Source of the DNA: Cristatella mucedo
Taxonomy: Eukaryota; Bryozoa; Phylactolaemata; Cristatellidae
Direction of reading: 5' to 3'
DNA: 46,124 bases
Assembly: GCA_009760855.2 (NCBI GenBank)
Contig: WPIO01000439.1
Span: 1-46,124, forward strand
The notes below the pieces were generated by a model. That model ran no database searches and had not been told where the DNA came from. It saw only the letters and a program-made list of their open reading frames with translations. A program made the translations under genes and the position numbers. Below, in pieces: positions 1-11,049 of the stretch; the first letter of the stretch is position 1; every line of letters begins with the position of its first letter.

Positions 1-591
1 CGCCTGCCCGCTCGCGAAGCATGGTTCAGCCCCGTCAGAGAGGCGCACCCGCTGCTGCCACCTGCGGTCCTTCTCGAGACGCTTCGGTTCTCCGGATGCA
101 GAGCGCAGCCGCGGCGCTGGCGCTTCGGCTCGAGTTAGTAAGGAGCAGTCGGCTTAGGCTCAGGCGCTAAGACTTATGCCTAATTAGGCTTAATCCGCCT
201 TAATCCGCCTTCAGCCGCAGTCGCACCGCAGAGTGGGCCGACGGCTTTGTGGCTCGGCGTCTGCCTCACAGCGAGCTGACTCGCTGCGAGGCGTACGCTC
301 GCCCGGCTTCTCGGGGGGGGGCGGCCTCTTCTTAGTTATGTCCGCTCGGTCGTCAACGCACGATTCTCCTCCGCTTAGATTGCTCCCCCTTGTTTCGGCG
401 TCTTGCGGCCCGCGTCAGCAGCTGCAGCCAATCGCCTCGCGATTTCAATTGCGAGCGGAAGCAGCGCACCAACCGGCGAAAGACAGCACCGATTGCAGTC
501 GGTGCCCCACACCACCGGCCTCGGGCTGCACGCTTTCAACTGATCCGGTTGGACCACTGGCGGGCCCGAGGCCGGAGGCGACTACTGCCGC

Positions 592-652
<61 letters not shown>

Positions 653-1100
653 CTATGGTATGCGACCCCGAAACGCTTTTTATCGAATTGCGTCATCTTA
701 AATATGCTGCATAGCTGCATCGAGCAAGACGCCGGTTCGTCGAACCGCCAGCTGCGAGCTGTTCTCGCCGAGGATGCCGAAGGGTATTGCATTGCCGACG
801 CTACGGCGAGCGGCGTCTTTGTCGTCCTCTGCAAGCTGCGGCGGTTAAATTTAGAGCCTCGTCGTTGGCCAAAGTGACTTGTTAGAGTGAATGCGCGTCT
901 AGGTTTTATAAGTTTCGCAGCCTAAGAGCGAAAAGCAGACTGATTGCTGACTAGCGAGCGGGTTACCGAGACATACTTTTAGGCTCTGGCTGCTTCGCGT
1001 GCAGCGACAGCCGACCGCTAGAAGAGAGCCAGTGCTTCACTGCGCGCGACCTTCACGCCGACTCGACGACTCGGTCGGACACACCGATGGACGGTGAGCG
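1..1100. other. GC-rich, CpG-rich island, function unknown
   Basis: This stretch is visibly richer in G+C and CpG than the DNA to its right and holds an (AG)n tract. Frames are open on both strands (for example 233-877 plus and 445-834 minus). They overlap each other, begin at GTG or sit across the microsatellite, and show no domain I recognise. It could be a promoter or CpG island, or a 5' exon of a gene lying outside the window. A short direct repeat of about 11 bp lies near 187-210. No splice or promoter signal is strong enough to call. Confidence 0.4.
593..650. repeat. (AG)n microsatellite
   Basis: Perfect AG dinucleotide repeat of about 58 bp inside the GC-rich island. It causes Arg-Glu or Ser-Leu runs in spurious reading frames. 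Confidence 0.95.
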
Positions 1101-1549
1101 GGCTGCTGCATCATTTGCAGCCGGCTGGCAAGTAGTCGTTGACGAGCTGAAGCGATGATAATGGAAAGCATCGAGCAGGACTTCCGGTCTCAGATTCGGG
1201 CGTCACGTAAAGTCCTACCGTTTGGCGTAGGAGCACTTGCGTTTGTTGTTCTCGAGTAGGAATCAATGCATTAAGGCCCTTGGTGTCAAAGCTGAACACC
1301 GGATGCTCTTCTGGAAACTAAATGGCGCGGGCCTAGCTCTAATCTGTCGAAAGCGAGCTTGCCGTGGTAAAGCCTGGTAAACCCCGGCTCAGCCTTCGCA
1401 AGGGAGAACGGCACACTACCAGCTCGGCTCGCTCAACATCGTCGTTCTAGAATAAAATGCAGTCTTTACGCTGTTTGAGAGAACTTGTTGTCTATCTGTG
1501 AGCTTTACGTATGCTACAAAATAAGCGTGGCAGAACAGGTAGTGGTAAT
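1101..1549. other. unassigned non-coding DNA
   Basis: I see no gene, repeat or RNA here. The G+C content falls towards the start of the first LINE copy. Confidence 0.5.
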
Positions 1550-2010
1550 ATTAATTATGTATTTGATATAGCAAACTCAGCGAGCTCGATCTCTTTCTAG
1601 GCACTTTACATTTGCTGCAAAGGAAGCATGATCGAACGGTTAGTTGCAGCGTGCTCAAGAAACAACAAGAATGGCATGGTTTGTGGTGACCTGCGCATGG
1701 TCAGAATGCAAGCAAGGTTAGTGGCAGCATGCATAGTGACAGCTCCGGTAAACACATACAGAATGAATCACAGGGACCCACTAAATGCTGCCGTAGATAG
1801 ATGCGCTTGTAGTATCTTTTTTAATTTGGACAAACTAGGAGCTGCCATGATGCAAGTCAGGAGTAGGTGCCAGACTTTGAGAGCATACTAACTAAAGGCA
1901 CGGTCTCCAAAGAATTTCAGATTTGCATGAGGTATGGGTAAACAGTTGTATTGCGAAAGCAGTGGTACGATGATCACCCTGGTGGAGGAATAGATCTAAT
2001 ATAAAACTCG
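1550..2010 (-). mobile_element. LINE A copy 1 (L2/CR1-like), 3' end, degenerate
   Basis: Minus-strand 3' end of LINE family A. It is recognised by alignment to the better copies at 6164-8520 and 38182-38877. Shared landmarks are the tail motif ATCTCTTTCTAGGC followed by CTTTACATTTGCTGCAAAG (plus-strand sense), then the 3' UTR and the last part of the reverse-transcriptase frame. Many substitutions and no open frame: an old 5'-truncated copy. Confidence 0.75.
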
Positions 2011-2179
2011 CATGCCGAGGTAACAATGTGTGAAGATATTAACAGAATCATTATTCAGGTAATTATATTTAGGCGAGATTATTATTTGCAGTAAGTAGTT
2101 CATTAAGAGTGTACAAATTAGAAAAAAACAAACTAATATTCTGTAGATCCCAACCACATCAAGTTGTGCGATTCCTTGA

Positions 2180-3645
2180 TATTAAAATAATGCATTTGTA
2201 TAGCCTCTCAAATAGTTCTTTTCTTGGAACTTAATTTATGCTTAATAGGAAGCAGGTTTGAATCATCAGTGGTAGTATGCTCAAAGACAGCAAGCCTAAC
2301 ATGGATACGGCTTACATGCTTACATGCCAGAGTGCAAATCTTGTCAGCAGGTGGAAGCACGGTGTCAGCACTCATAAGCTCAGAATAGAAGAACTGTATG
2401 GACCTTATAAATGCTGTGAAAAAATATGAGCTTTCGGGGTTTTTTAAATTTCAGAATGTCACTGGATTGCATAATTTTATACTATAGTAAGTGCCAGGCT
2501 TTGGGAGCAGGAGAACTAAGTCGCATTGTTCAAGGGATTTGAGGTTTTTTAAAAATGTATCCAAAAACTTCCATTCATAAAAGCAGTGGTACGGTGACTA
2601 ACCTGGTAGGGGAATACATCTGATAGGTTATCTGGAGCCAAAGAATAAAGGGGCCTAAAATTGTGAGACTGAACTTTGGGTCGTTGCATTGCTCAACTGG
2701 AAGACGAGAACTGGGCTAACGAGGCAGCAGCAACTCTCCCGACAGGAAGCCATGGCTAAGAAGTTTTGCAACAAGAGGAAGCACCTGATTGCATAGGCCG
2801 GTAGACCAGCAAGCAGTGGGACACATAATCGAGAAGAAATTTCATAAATGCATGGACCAATTTAGATGTAGAATCCCTAACTATGCCAGCCCGAATTTTA
2901 GCAATGTACACTAAAGTATGCCGACTTGAAGGTGGAGCTGAAGTAGTCAGTAGTGCAAGGTCACTTTGGAAAAGAACATCTAGATGTTTTCCAATTTCAG
3001 AATCCAACTTGGCTAGTATATTGCTCGTCACTTGATTATATCATAATTCAATCTAAGAAAGCAGGCTGCCATTCATGTACCAATGTTATCAAAATGTGCA
3101 GCAATTAAACGTAAAGAATGAAACATGCTGGAGAACTGAGAGGGATCAAAGCGAAGGTACAATTTAGCGTTATCTGCCTAGAAATATAAGAAGCCTAGAT
3201 CCTGCCTAGCAATTGAATCGGTAAGGAGTAGAGTATAAACAGCGAAATAAATTGAATCTAGTACAGCTATGGGTTACACAATACTTCAGTGATTCGTTGG
3301 ATAATCGTTGCCCATTCACAATAATAATCCGGTTTCTTCCATTAAGATAGAATGAAACGTTAGGATATGACCTGAAACATGTGCCGGTGATGCCCAGGTG
3401 AGTTGGAAGACGCTCGAGAAGAGCTAGTTGATCGGCATTATTGAAATTAGCTGCCGAGATACTAAGCATAACAAGCCGGAAGATTCTATTTACGTACGTA
3501 TTTCTAAGAAGGTCGTCATGCATTTGAAGAAATGCCGACCTTATTGAATGATTATCTCTATAACCAGACTGTTACTTTACAGCTAAGCTTGAATTTTAAA
3601 TGCACACGTTCAGCGATTTTCCGTGAAGTGCTCCGCTGCTTTTGA
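2180..3645 (-). mobile_element. LINE A copy 2 (L2/CR1-like), old and degenerate
   Basis: Minus-strand copy reaching from a decayed 3' tail (about 2180) into the reverse-transcriptase core (about 3100-3600). Fragments equivalent to LLRNTYVNRIFRL and RSYPNVSFYLNGR align with LLRNADMGRVSLL and RSYLSGRLQSIDVNGQR of copy 4. Its 5' end abuts the 3' tail of copy 3. Frame heavily broken. Confidence 0.7.
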
Positions 3646-6163
3646 CTGGAAATAATAATAGTACATTTAATAAACCTCACTCAGATAACTCAATCTTTTT
3701 CTAGGTACTTTACACTTGCTTCAAAGGCATTACGATTGAATGGTTGATTCTAGCATGCTCAATTAACGATAGGAATAGCATAATTAAGGGCGACATGTAC
3801 AGGGTTAGTATGCAAGTATGGTTAGTGGCAGCGTGCACTCCGTGTCAGAGTATGTAGGCAAACAAAGGACGAATCATATGGACCCACTAAGTGCTGCGAC
3901 AAATGACTGCGTTTTCAGTTTCTCTTTAAAAGTGGTCAAGTCAGATGCCGTGACTCCAGTTGGGAGTGAGTTCCAGGCTTTGAGAGCGTACGAGATAAAG
4001 GGGTGTGTACAGGGGATATGAGGTTTTACGTGGCACATCTGAACAATTAGATTCCGAAACCGGGCGGTACAAAGCTAAGCCTGGTATGGGTGATGATCTG
4101 ATAGGTATGCTGGAGTCAAAGAATGGAGGAACCTAAAGGTGAGTGACACAACCGATGGAGTCGATGCCTCACTTGGCTGAGAGCCGATGCAAACTGCTCT
4201 CCTCCGTATTAACAATGACATCTTATATGCAAACGATAGCTGGAATGTCATTGCCCAAGCTCTGCTAGCTCTGTCAGCTGCCTTCGATGCCATTGATCAC
4301 GATGTCCTACTTGAACGATTGAAAACGACGATTGGTCTGGAATACGAGGCACTGGGGTGGTTTAAATCGTACTTGCCTTGTCGTGTTCAATCCGTGTCGT
4401 GTGGGGTTCAGGTATCACACACGAGACACGTCACCTGTGTAGTCCCTCAAGGGTCCATCCTCGGTCCCATGCTGCTCTCCGCTTATACTCAACCTCTGGG
4501 AAAACAACCAAGGCCTATGGAATAAGGTATCACTTTTAGGCTGACGAGACTCGGATTTATTTGTCATTCAAAAAGTAGCCATCTGCTGCAGCAACTGATA
4601 AACTGAAAGATTACCTTGCCGACATTCAACCCTGAATATCTAAAATTTATTGAAACTAATTGATGGTAAAAACAATTCCATAAGCTTGTAGCTGGATTAA
4701 AAAGCTTTGCTCTCCTAAGAGGAGAAGATGCTGTGCAACCATCACCACACGCTTGGTATTTAGGTGTCGTTTACAAAAACTGCCTAAATTTTAAAAGCTA
4801 CATACCGAAGACCACTTATGCAGCTAGCCATCCCGCCCGATTCCTATCTAAATTGCAAAATATTTAACAAGCTCCTTAGTTCTGTCTAGGCTTGGTTATT
4901 GTAATTCCATTTTGGCTGGGCTACCAAAAAAGCATCTAGGCCACTGCCACTGGCTATGAATATGGCTGCAAGGCTAGTTTACAAATCCCAGAGGTTTTAT
5001 CACATGTCTTCTCTGCAAAAAGAGTTAGGGTGGCTGCCGGTTGATCAACTGATACAGAGCAAAATTCTTAAGCTCACCCACAAAGCTCGCCGCGGCCTGG
5101 CTCCAGCCATACCTGGCTGAACTGCTGCACCAGCCAGTTCAGCATTTTCGCGCCATCAGATCCTATATGGAAAATAAATTAGAAGTTCAATTCCTCTGCT
5201 TAACGACTGTTGGCAGGTCCTTGGCTGTGAAATTCACTTCCACAACGCTTAGGCAACGACAACTGCTCTCCTGATGCCGACAAAGGCTTCTCCTTTTTCA
5301 GGGATCATGAGCGGCTGCTTCCACGAGACTCACTACACTGACTGCTATCTTCGCTCTGCAATGCTTCTCCCTTATCCTTGTTGCCTGAAATAAAGTCTAT
5401 ATGCTACGAACGCCTGCCAAAAACCGCCTAGGCTCCGAGTTCCCTAAGCAAAAGTCTCCTACGTAACACCAACATTGTCTGTATAGCGTTTTGGAGTTAC
5501 AGACGGACATATCTTAACGTTACATTACATTACAGGTCTGCGAGAAGGAGTGGGATGTGGCAACTGCAGCATCTCACGACGGACGAGCTCGGCTGCAGTC
5601 TTTTGCACCTGCTGAAGGTGCTTGATTGCACAGGCAGGTGGACCAGCAAGCAGTGAGTTACATGTCAAAACGGGATGTCACAAATGCATGAACCAATTTA
5701 GAAATATTATTACTCCCTACACAAGCCCAGATTGTAGCAATATTGTGTGGATACAAATAGGCGGACTTGAATGTGGAGCTGAAGCGATAGTCTATAAAAA
5801 TAGTGTTTTTGAAAATGACCTAGATTTCGTGCAGATTCAACAGGATATATACCGGCATTTCGGATTTTGAGCATTCGTCTTTCTAGTTTCTGCGTCACTC
5901 TGGGTTTGCCTAGAAGTAGTAAGATTACTTTATCATCATTCAACTTTGAAAAATTTCGTGTCATCCATGTGCAGATGTCATCGATACATCTAGCAAAGGA
6001 GTTGAGAGAATTATACGTGCTTGGGGGACATGAGGGATCAAAGCAAAGGTACAACTTAGTGTCATCTGCATAGAATAAAGAGGCCTATATTGTACCTTGT
6101 AATCATATCGGCACGAGGAAGAGTATAAATTGCGAAAAGAACAGGACCAAGCATAGCACCCAG
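3646..6163 (-). mobile_element. LINE A copy 3, split by a LINE B insertion
   Basis: Minus-strand LINE A whose 3' portion lies at 3646-4195 and whose upstream portion resumes at about 5533-6163. The break falls where intact copies read GCCAGTGCAGGTCGGCGAG: here GCCGATGCA precedes the insertion and GGTCTGCGAG follows it. The 5' end is truncated just after GAGGTA at 6163, where the (AAT)n tail of copy 4 begins. Decayed, no intact frame. Confidence 0.8.
4196..5535 (+). mobile_element. LINE B copy 1 (L2/CR1-like), inserted in LINE A copy 3
   Basis: Plus-strand 5'-truncated LINE of a second family. The frame 4187-4525 shows reverse-transcriptase blocks: AFDAIDHDVLLERL, WFKSYLPCRVQSV and VPQGSILGPMLLSAY. 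The YADD box is decayed (ADETRIYLSF near 4537). Downstream are the C-terminal pieces equivalent to YCNSILAGLPK and KLTHKA-GLAP. The 3' end is GTTACAGACGGA followed by an (ATTAC)n tail at 5518-5535. Many stops and frameshifts, so non-functional. Confidence 0.85.
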
Positions 6164-8520
6164 AGGTAAAAATAATAATAATAATAATGCACTTGATAAA
6201 GCACCCTCAGAGAACTTAATCTCTTTCTTGGCGCTTAACAATTGCTGCAAAGTGAAATGCAATTGAATGGTAAGTAAAATCATGCTTGAAAAACAAAACA
6301 TATGAATAATTTGGTTAGGGGTGACATGCACAGGGTCAGCATGCAAATGTGGTTAGTGGCAGCATGCAAAGTGTCAGCACACATAAGCACGTGAAGGACG
6401 AATCACAGGGTCCCATTAATGCTGTCCTAAATAGGTGTGTTTTTAAGTTCCTTTTAAATGTGGTCAGGTCAGGGGATGTTCTGACGCAGGTCGGGAGGGA
6501 GTTCTAGGCTTTGGGAGCATACGAACGGTCTCCAAAGGATTTAAGGTTTGTACAAGGTATTTCTAGACTGTTGTATTCCGAAAAGCAGGTGGTACGATGC
6601 TTGGCCTGATGGGGGAGTATGTCGGAGAGATAAGCTGGAGCCATAGAATGAAGGGACCTAAAAGTGAGCGACAAGACCTTGAAGTCAACCCGTTTTTTGA
6701 CTGGTAGCCAGTGCAGGTCGGCGAGAAGTGGAGTAATGTGGCAACTGCAACGCTCACGACAGACAAGCCTAGCTGCAGAGTTTTGCACCAGCTGCAATCA
6801 CCTGATCGCACATGCTGGTAGGCCAGTAAGCAGTGAGTTGCAGAAGTCGAGACGAGATGTCACGAATGCATGGACCAACTTAGACGCGGTATCCTTATCC
6901 AAACAAGCCCGAATTTTAGCACAATGTTATGTAGCTGAAAGTAGGCATACTTGACTGGGGAGCTGATGTGGTCGTCAAACGAGAGGTCACTTTGTAACAC
7001 GACATCTAGATTTCGAGCTGATTCAACAGGAGATATGTTAGCAAAGCCAATTTTGAGCGTCAGCCTTTCCAATTTCTGAATCACACTGGGTTTGCCCATA
7101 ACTGGTAAGTTATTTTTGTCATCGTTTAGATTTAGAAAATTTGCTGCCATCCATGTGCGGATGTCATCAATGCATGCATCAAGTGAGTTGAGAGAGTTTG
7201 AGGTGCTCGAAGGCTAGGAGGGATCAAAGCAGAGGTACAACTGAGTGTCATCCGCATAGAAGTGAAAGCCTAGATTGTGCTTGGCAATCACATCAGCAAG
7301 AGGGAGAGTATAAACCATGAAAATTAGCTGAACTAGCAAGGAGCCCTGAGGTACTCCATATTTCAGAGGTACTTCAGATGATCTTTGTCCATTCACGTCA
7401 ATACTCTGGAGTCTCCCACTGAGATAGGACCTGAACCATTGCAGAGCAGTGCCAGTGATGCCCAGGCGAGATGAGGGGCGCTCTAGAAGAACTTCATGAT
7501 CGATGCTGTCAAAAGCTTCCGAAAGATCGAGCAAAACAAGCAGGGACACTCTACCCATGTCTGCGTTCCTAAGTAGGTCGTTGTATACCCTAAGCAATTC
7601 TGACTCTGGGGAGTGATTAGCTCTAAAGCCGGACTGGAACTTACTAGCAAGGTGTGAGGTTTCGATATATGAGTTTAGCTAGTCTGCCACGACCCGTTTC
7701 AGTGTTATTGATAGAAATGGTATAAGGGAGACTGGGCGGTAGTTGCTCAAGTTCTCTTGTTCTAGTGTTGCTTTCTTGAGGAGAGGCCTGACTACAGCTT
7801 TTTTGAAAGGTGCTGGGACATGTCCTGAGACTAACGACATATTAATGATGTTAGTTATGCATGGCAGCAGCAGATCAATGCACTGTAGGAGCACGACAGT
7901 GGGAATAGGGTCCGGAGGACTTGTTGTCTTCTTTGATGGCGATTCGAACTTTAGGACTAGATCACTAGTGACCTGCTTAAATGCAGACATTGACGTGCAG
8001 ACATTAACCGAGGAACAGCATTCTAGTGTGGCTGTTGTCATCGCATGGATGGATTCCCTGATCTTGTCTATATTCTGCACAAAGAATCGAGAGAAGCAAT
8101 CGGCTAGATTATCACAAGGATCATCAGGTAAGCAGCTAATCTGGGAACGGTTGAGGAGATGGTTTATTGTCGACATCATCATTTTTGGATTGTGTATCTG
8201 TGATTCAACAATGTTTCTATAGAAGCTAGACTTGGCCTTTGCTAGGATCGATTGGTACGACTTACAGTAGTCTTCATATGCCTGTCGATGGACACAGTCC
8301 GGATCTTTTGTATGATTTTTTCAAGCTTTCGCTTTGTAGACCTGACTAGTTTAATGTCCGTGGTAGACCATAGGCCGTCTGGGCGGGGCGCACAGTGCGC
8401 TTTGTCAGATGTGCAAACTCGTCGAGCGTGTCAGCTAGTGTCTTGTTGTAGCTATCTACCAACGATTGGGAAACAGATGAGGCCACTCACTTATTCTTAC
8501 TTTTAGTTAGGCACTTTAGT
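6164..8520 (-). mobile_element. LINE A copy 4, longest copy in the window
   Basis: Minus-strand 5'-truncated LINE of the L2/CR1 group. The 3' tail (AAT)n is at 6164-6186, then the conserved tail, the 3' UTR to about 6402, and ORF2 upstream to about 8510. The endonuclease domain is absent. It is the best template for family A here because its frame is nearly continuous. The 3' tail directly touches the truncated 5' end of copy 3. Confidence 0.9.
6403..8510 (-). pseudogene. LINE A ORF2 reverse transcriptase, broken, partial
   Basis: Reverse transcriptase of an L2/CR1-type retrotransposon; it would copy LINE RNA at a nicked target. On the minus strand one frame runs from about 8222 to 6860 with only two in-frame stops (7679-7681 and near 7214), then a frameshift, then the C-terminal part ends at 6403. 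Visible blocks, N to C: ANHSPESELLRVYNDLL, LDLSEAFDSIDHEVLLE, WFRSYLSGRLQSIDVNG, YGVPQGSL, FHFYADDTQLYLCFDPS (catalytic YADD), ACIDDIRTWMAANFL, and the C-terminal ARLVCRERCSCHITPLL. Upstream of 8222 a shifted frame carries the linker between endonuclease and RT (for example LVDSYNKTLADTLDEFAHL). The endonuclease is missing. VPQGSLLVQLIF departs from the usual SVLGPLLF. Non-functional. Confidence 0.88.
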
Positions 8521-8524
8521 TTCA

Positions 8525-8683
8525 GATCTATGCATCCAAGAAGCAGGAAAGTGTGAATAGTGTCCAGTGTACTAGTGGTGTTCCTTGACAATGATATGAA
8601 CTTCGGGATGAGGTCGCTTGTCTATTTCTTGAATGCGGACATTCCGGAGCAGAACATAATTGAGAGGGATGTGAGTCTATAGT
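8525..8683 (-). mobile_element. LINE A fragment (copy 5)
   Basis: Short minus-strand stretch that aligns with 7883-8010 of copy 4 (compare GTGAATAGTGTCC with GGGAATAGGGTCC, and AATGCGGACATT with AATGCAGACATT). It is therefore a separate, diverged piece of the same ORF region, placed directly upstream of copy 4 and ended by a SINE. Confidence 0.6.
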
Positions 8684-8856
8684 GAGCCGTGATGGCACAC
8701 TAGGTATGGCGGTTGCTTTCACGACCTCGGTCCCGAGGTCGCGGGTTCGATTCCTGCGGTGGGCGATCCTTTATCGCCACTGCAAGCGGCGGTGATAGCC
8801 GTAAAGGCTCTTCTGTCGCTATGCAAAAAGAGGCTGTCTAATCGGCTAGGATTTTT
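8684..8856 (+). mobile_element. SINE family I copy 1 (tRNA-derived)
   Basis: Shows a near-consensus pol III A box TGGCACACTAGG at 8693-8704 and a perfect B box GGTTCGATTCC at 8744-8754, about 50 bp apart. A body follows that recurs at 16720-16850 (plus) and 35533-35704 (minus): GTAAAGGCTCTTCTGTCGCT and ATGCAAAA, ending near CTGTCTAATCGGCTAG. The spacing, the long unrelated body and the repetition argue for a SINE, not a tRNA gene. Confidence 0.75.
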
Positions 8857-10560
8857 TTTAGTCGATGCCACCCTTGGGGTTTTAGTCACTGATCTCGTCT
8901 AAGATTTTGACGAAGAAGCTGACGAGTTACGATCAGCGAGATCATCGAAAGATGGTAAGCATGGTAAAAAGGTAACATGCAAGCTGTTAGGAAGACAGTC
9001 GATCGTATACATCACGTTTTCAAGAATGGTTTATACAAGCAGTAATGGACCTTTGCTAGGATCCATCAGCAAACCTAGCTAGCTTTGTGTCTTTCTTAAA
9101 CCGTAGGCGATATGGCAATATCACACTGTTTCCTTAGTTAGTGGTGAAAACTAGTCGATCATTTAAGCTGTTATCGTGTTGCAGCAGTTAAGCAACGACG
9201 ACACGTTGGAAGAGGGATTGAGAAGCTCTAGCGAACAAAATATTCTCGTCTTAAAGCATCAAAGTCAGGGGTATTGAGGTTTCGCGATCACGATGGATGG
9301 CGTGTAGATGTGGAGGATGGTGCATACTGTTGGGTGAATGAGATTTGCATGAGGCGAGATCAGCATAGTTTTCTTGTAATAGTCGATGACGGTGAACAAC
9401 TTCAATAGAAAATGTTCTCGAGTGCCAGGCCCATCTGCATGTTGCACAAATTGTGCAAGCCTCAACCATTGTGAAGTAGGTTGGCTGAGGGCGGTCCAAG
9501 ACGAGAGTAGCTCTGAAGCAGTGGGTGCTACAGGGTGAAATGTCTCAGAGTTTATGGCCGGATGGAGAAACGATGTCGATGAGATGTTTCGGAGGTGACT
9601 TCCGTAGTCAAGGATCTGGGGTCAAAGGATGTTTTTGTACACTGACTTTAGCAAACATAAAGTCCTAAACTTACTCATGGATGTGAAAATTAGTATTCAG
9701 CTACGTGGTGCAGGGCCTATAAATGTAAATGTTCGATATAGGTTTTCAGTACTTAAATTCCATTTTTCTCTTAGGCACATCACAAACAAGTGGACTCCAC
9801 TATTTACTGTGACACTGCTTTTGGTGATTTTTGGTTGATCGGCTGCGATTTGCAAAGCACATATGACTAGCTGTCATGCAATTGTTAGATTGAGACATGC
9901 TCCACAGTTGTAAACCTTTTACCACGAGCATTCTTAGCACAAGATTTTTATCAGGGTTGAGGGTCTTTTGACACATTGGGACAACGAAACGAGAGCCAGG
10001 CAAGCACAGGTGGAATGTGAACTGACGAATAAGGAAGATTCCTGTCGGAAATTCTTATGGCTAGCTCTAGCTTACATCAATTTCAAAATATTATCATTTT
10101 GTGTGAGTGCAGCCTAATTCATAAATTACCTGTATCTCACACTGAGGACAAAATATCTAAGCTGAACAAGGGAGGAATATTCGCTAGTAACACATTTTCA
10201 GTCAGAAACTGTTCGACTTACTATGTTCCTGCGAAAAAACTAGTTAGCAAAACAAGATACAAACGTGGTCATGTTTAGCGCTCTTTTATTTACGAATTCC
10301 TGAAGAAAGAGTGGGTGCTATAATTCATAAGAAAAATCATACTAGCTATCATTGTTCACTATAGAAACTAAAGAACTAGTTTTAGCCTGCTGATACTCGA
10401 TCGGAGTGGTAATGTTCCAAGCGATATACTTGGTTATTAATTTTGCCTGCCATCGTATGTGGAAATGGTGTTTGGGCAATGCTGAGCAGCAAGAAACATT
10501 TAAACTGAGGATTGAGCATTTCGCCAGGAAGATAAGGATGCCTACATAAAGAGAATTGGT
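8857..10560. other. unassigned non-coding DNA
   Basis: No gene or known repeat seen. A loose inverted repeat around GATCTCGTC / GACGAG...GAGATC lies near 8892-8953. Short frames here (for example 9251-9499 minus) have no recognisable domain. Confidence 0.5.
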
Positions 10561-10561
10561 G

Positions 10562-10630
10562 AGAGAGAGCATTTTCCTGCAGCAGAAAGCAGAAAGAGAT
10601 CGAGAGAAAGTGAGGGAGATAGTGAGAAAC

Positions 10631-10674
<44 letters not shown>

Positions 10675-10830
10675 TTAAAGAGAGACAAAGAGAGACAGAG
10701 AGTTAGCGAGAGAGATAAAGAGCGAGAGAGAGAGAGAGAGGGGGGAGTTAAAGAGAGACGGAGAAAGAGAGAGAGACACAGAGAGAGTGAGAGAGAGGCA
10801 GAGAGACAAAGAGAGATAGAGGTAGAGAGA
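10562..10830. repeat. impure (GA)n polypurine tract
   Basis: About 270 bp almost wholly of purines on the plus strand, built of GA and GAGACA variants with a purer core near 10630-10672. It gives a meaningless Ser-Leu frame on the minus strand. It is followed closely by a (TA)n tract. Confidence 0.9.
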
Positions 10831-10874
10831 AGCCGGGTCTGATAGGACCTGCTAACAGAACTTGCAGAATACGT

Positions 10875-10947
<73 letters not shown>
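10875..10947. repeat. (TA)n microsatellite
   Basis: About 73 bp of TA repeats with one CATA interruption. A second, shorter TA tract lies at about 11010-11041. Confidence 0.95.
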
Positions 10948-10950
<3 letters not shown>

Positions 10951-11010
10951 TAAATGAATAAATATATAGACGAATTCTGACTAGCATAATGTTTTTGTGG
11001 ATTTCATTCC

Positions 11011-11042
<32 letters not shown>

Positions 11043-11049
11043 TATAAAA

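Noticed and set aside
233-877. 214-codon plus-strand frame in the GC-rich island
   Set aside because: Starts at GTG, runs through (AG)n, overlaps an equally long minus frame and has no recognisable domain.
8684-8760. tRNA gene
   Set aside because: Good A and B boxes, but no convincing cloverleaf by eye; the sequence recurs with a long shared body, so a SINE fits better.
10542-10889. Ser-Leu-rich frame, minus strand
   Set aside because: Translation of the impure (GA)n tract.
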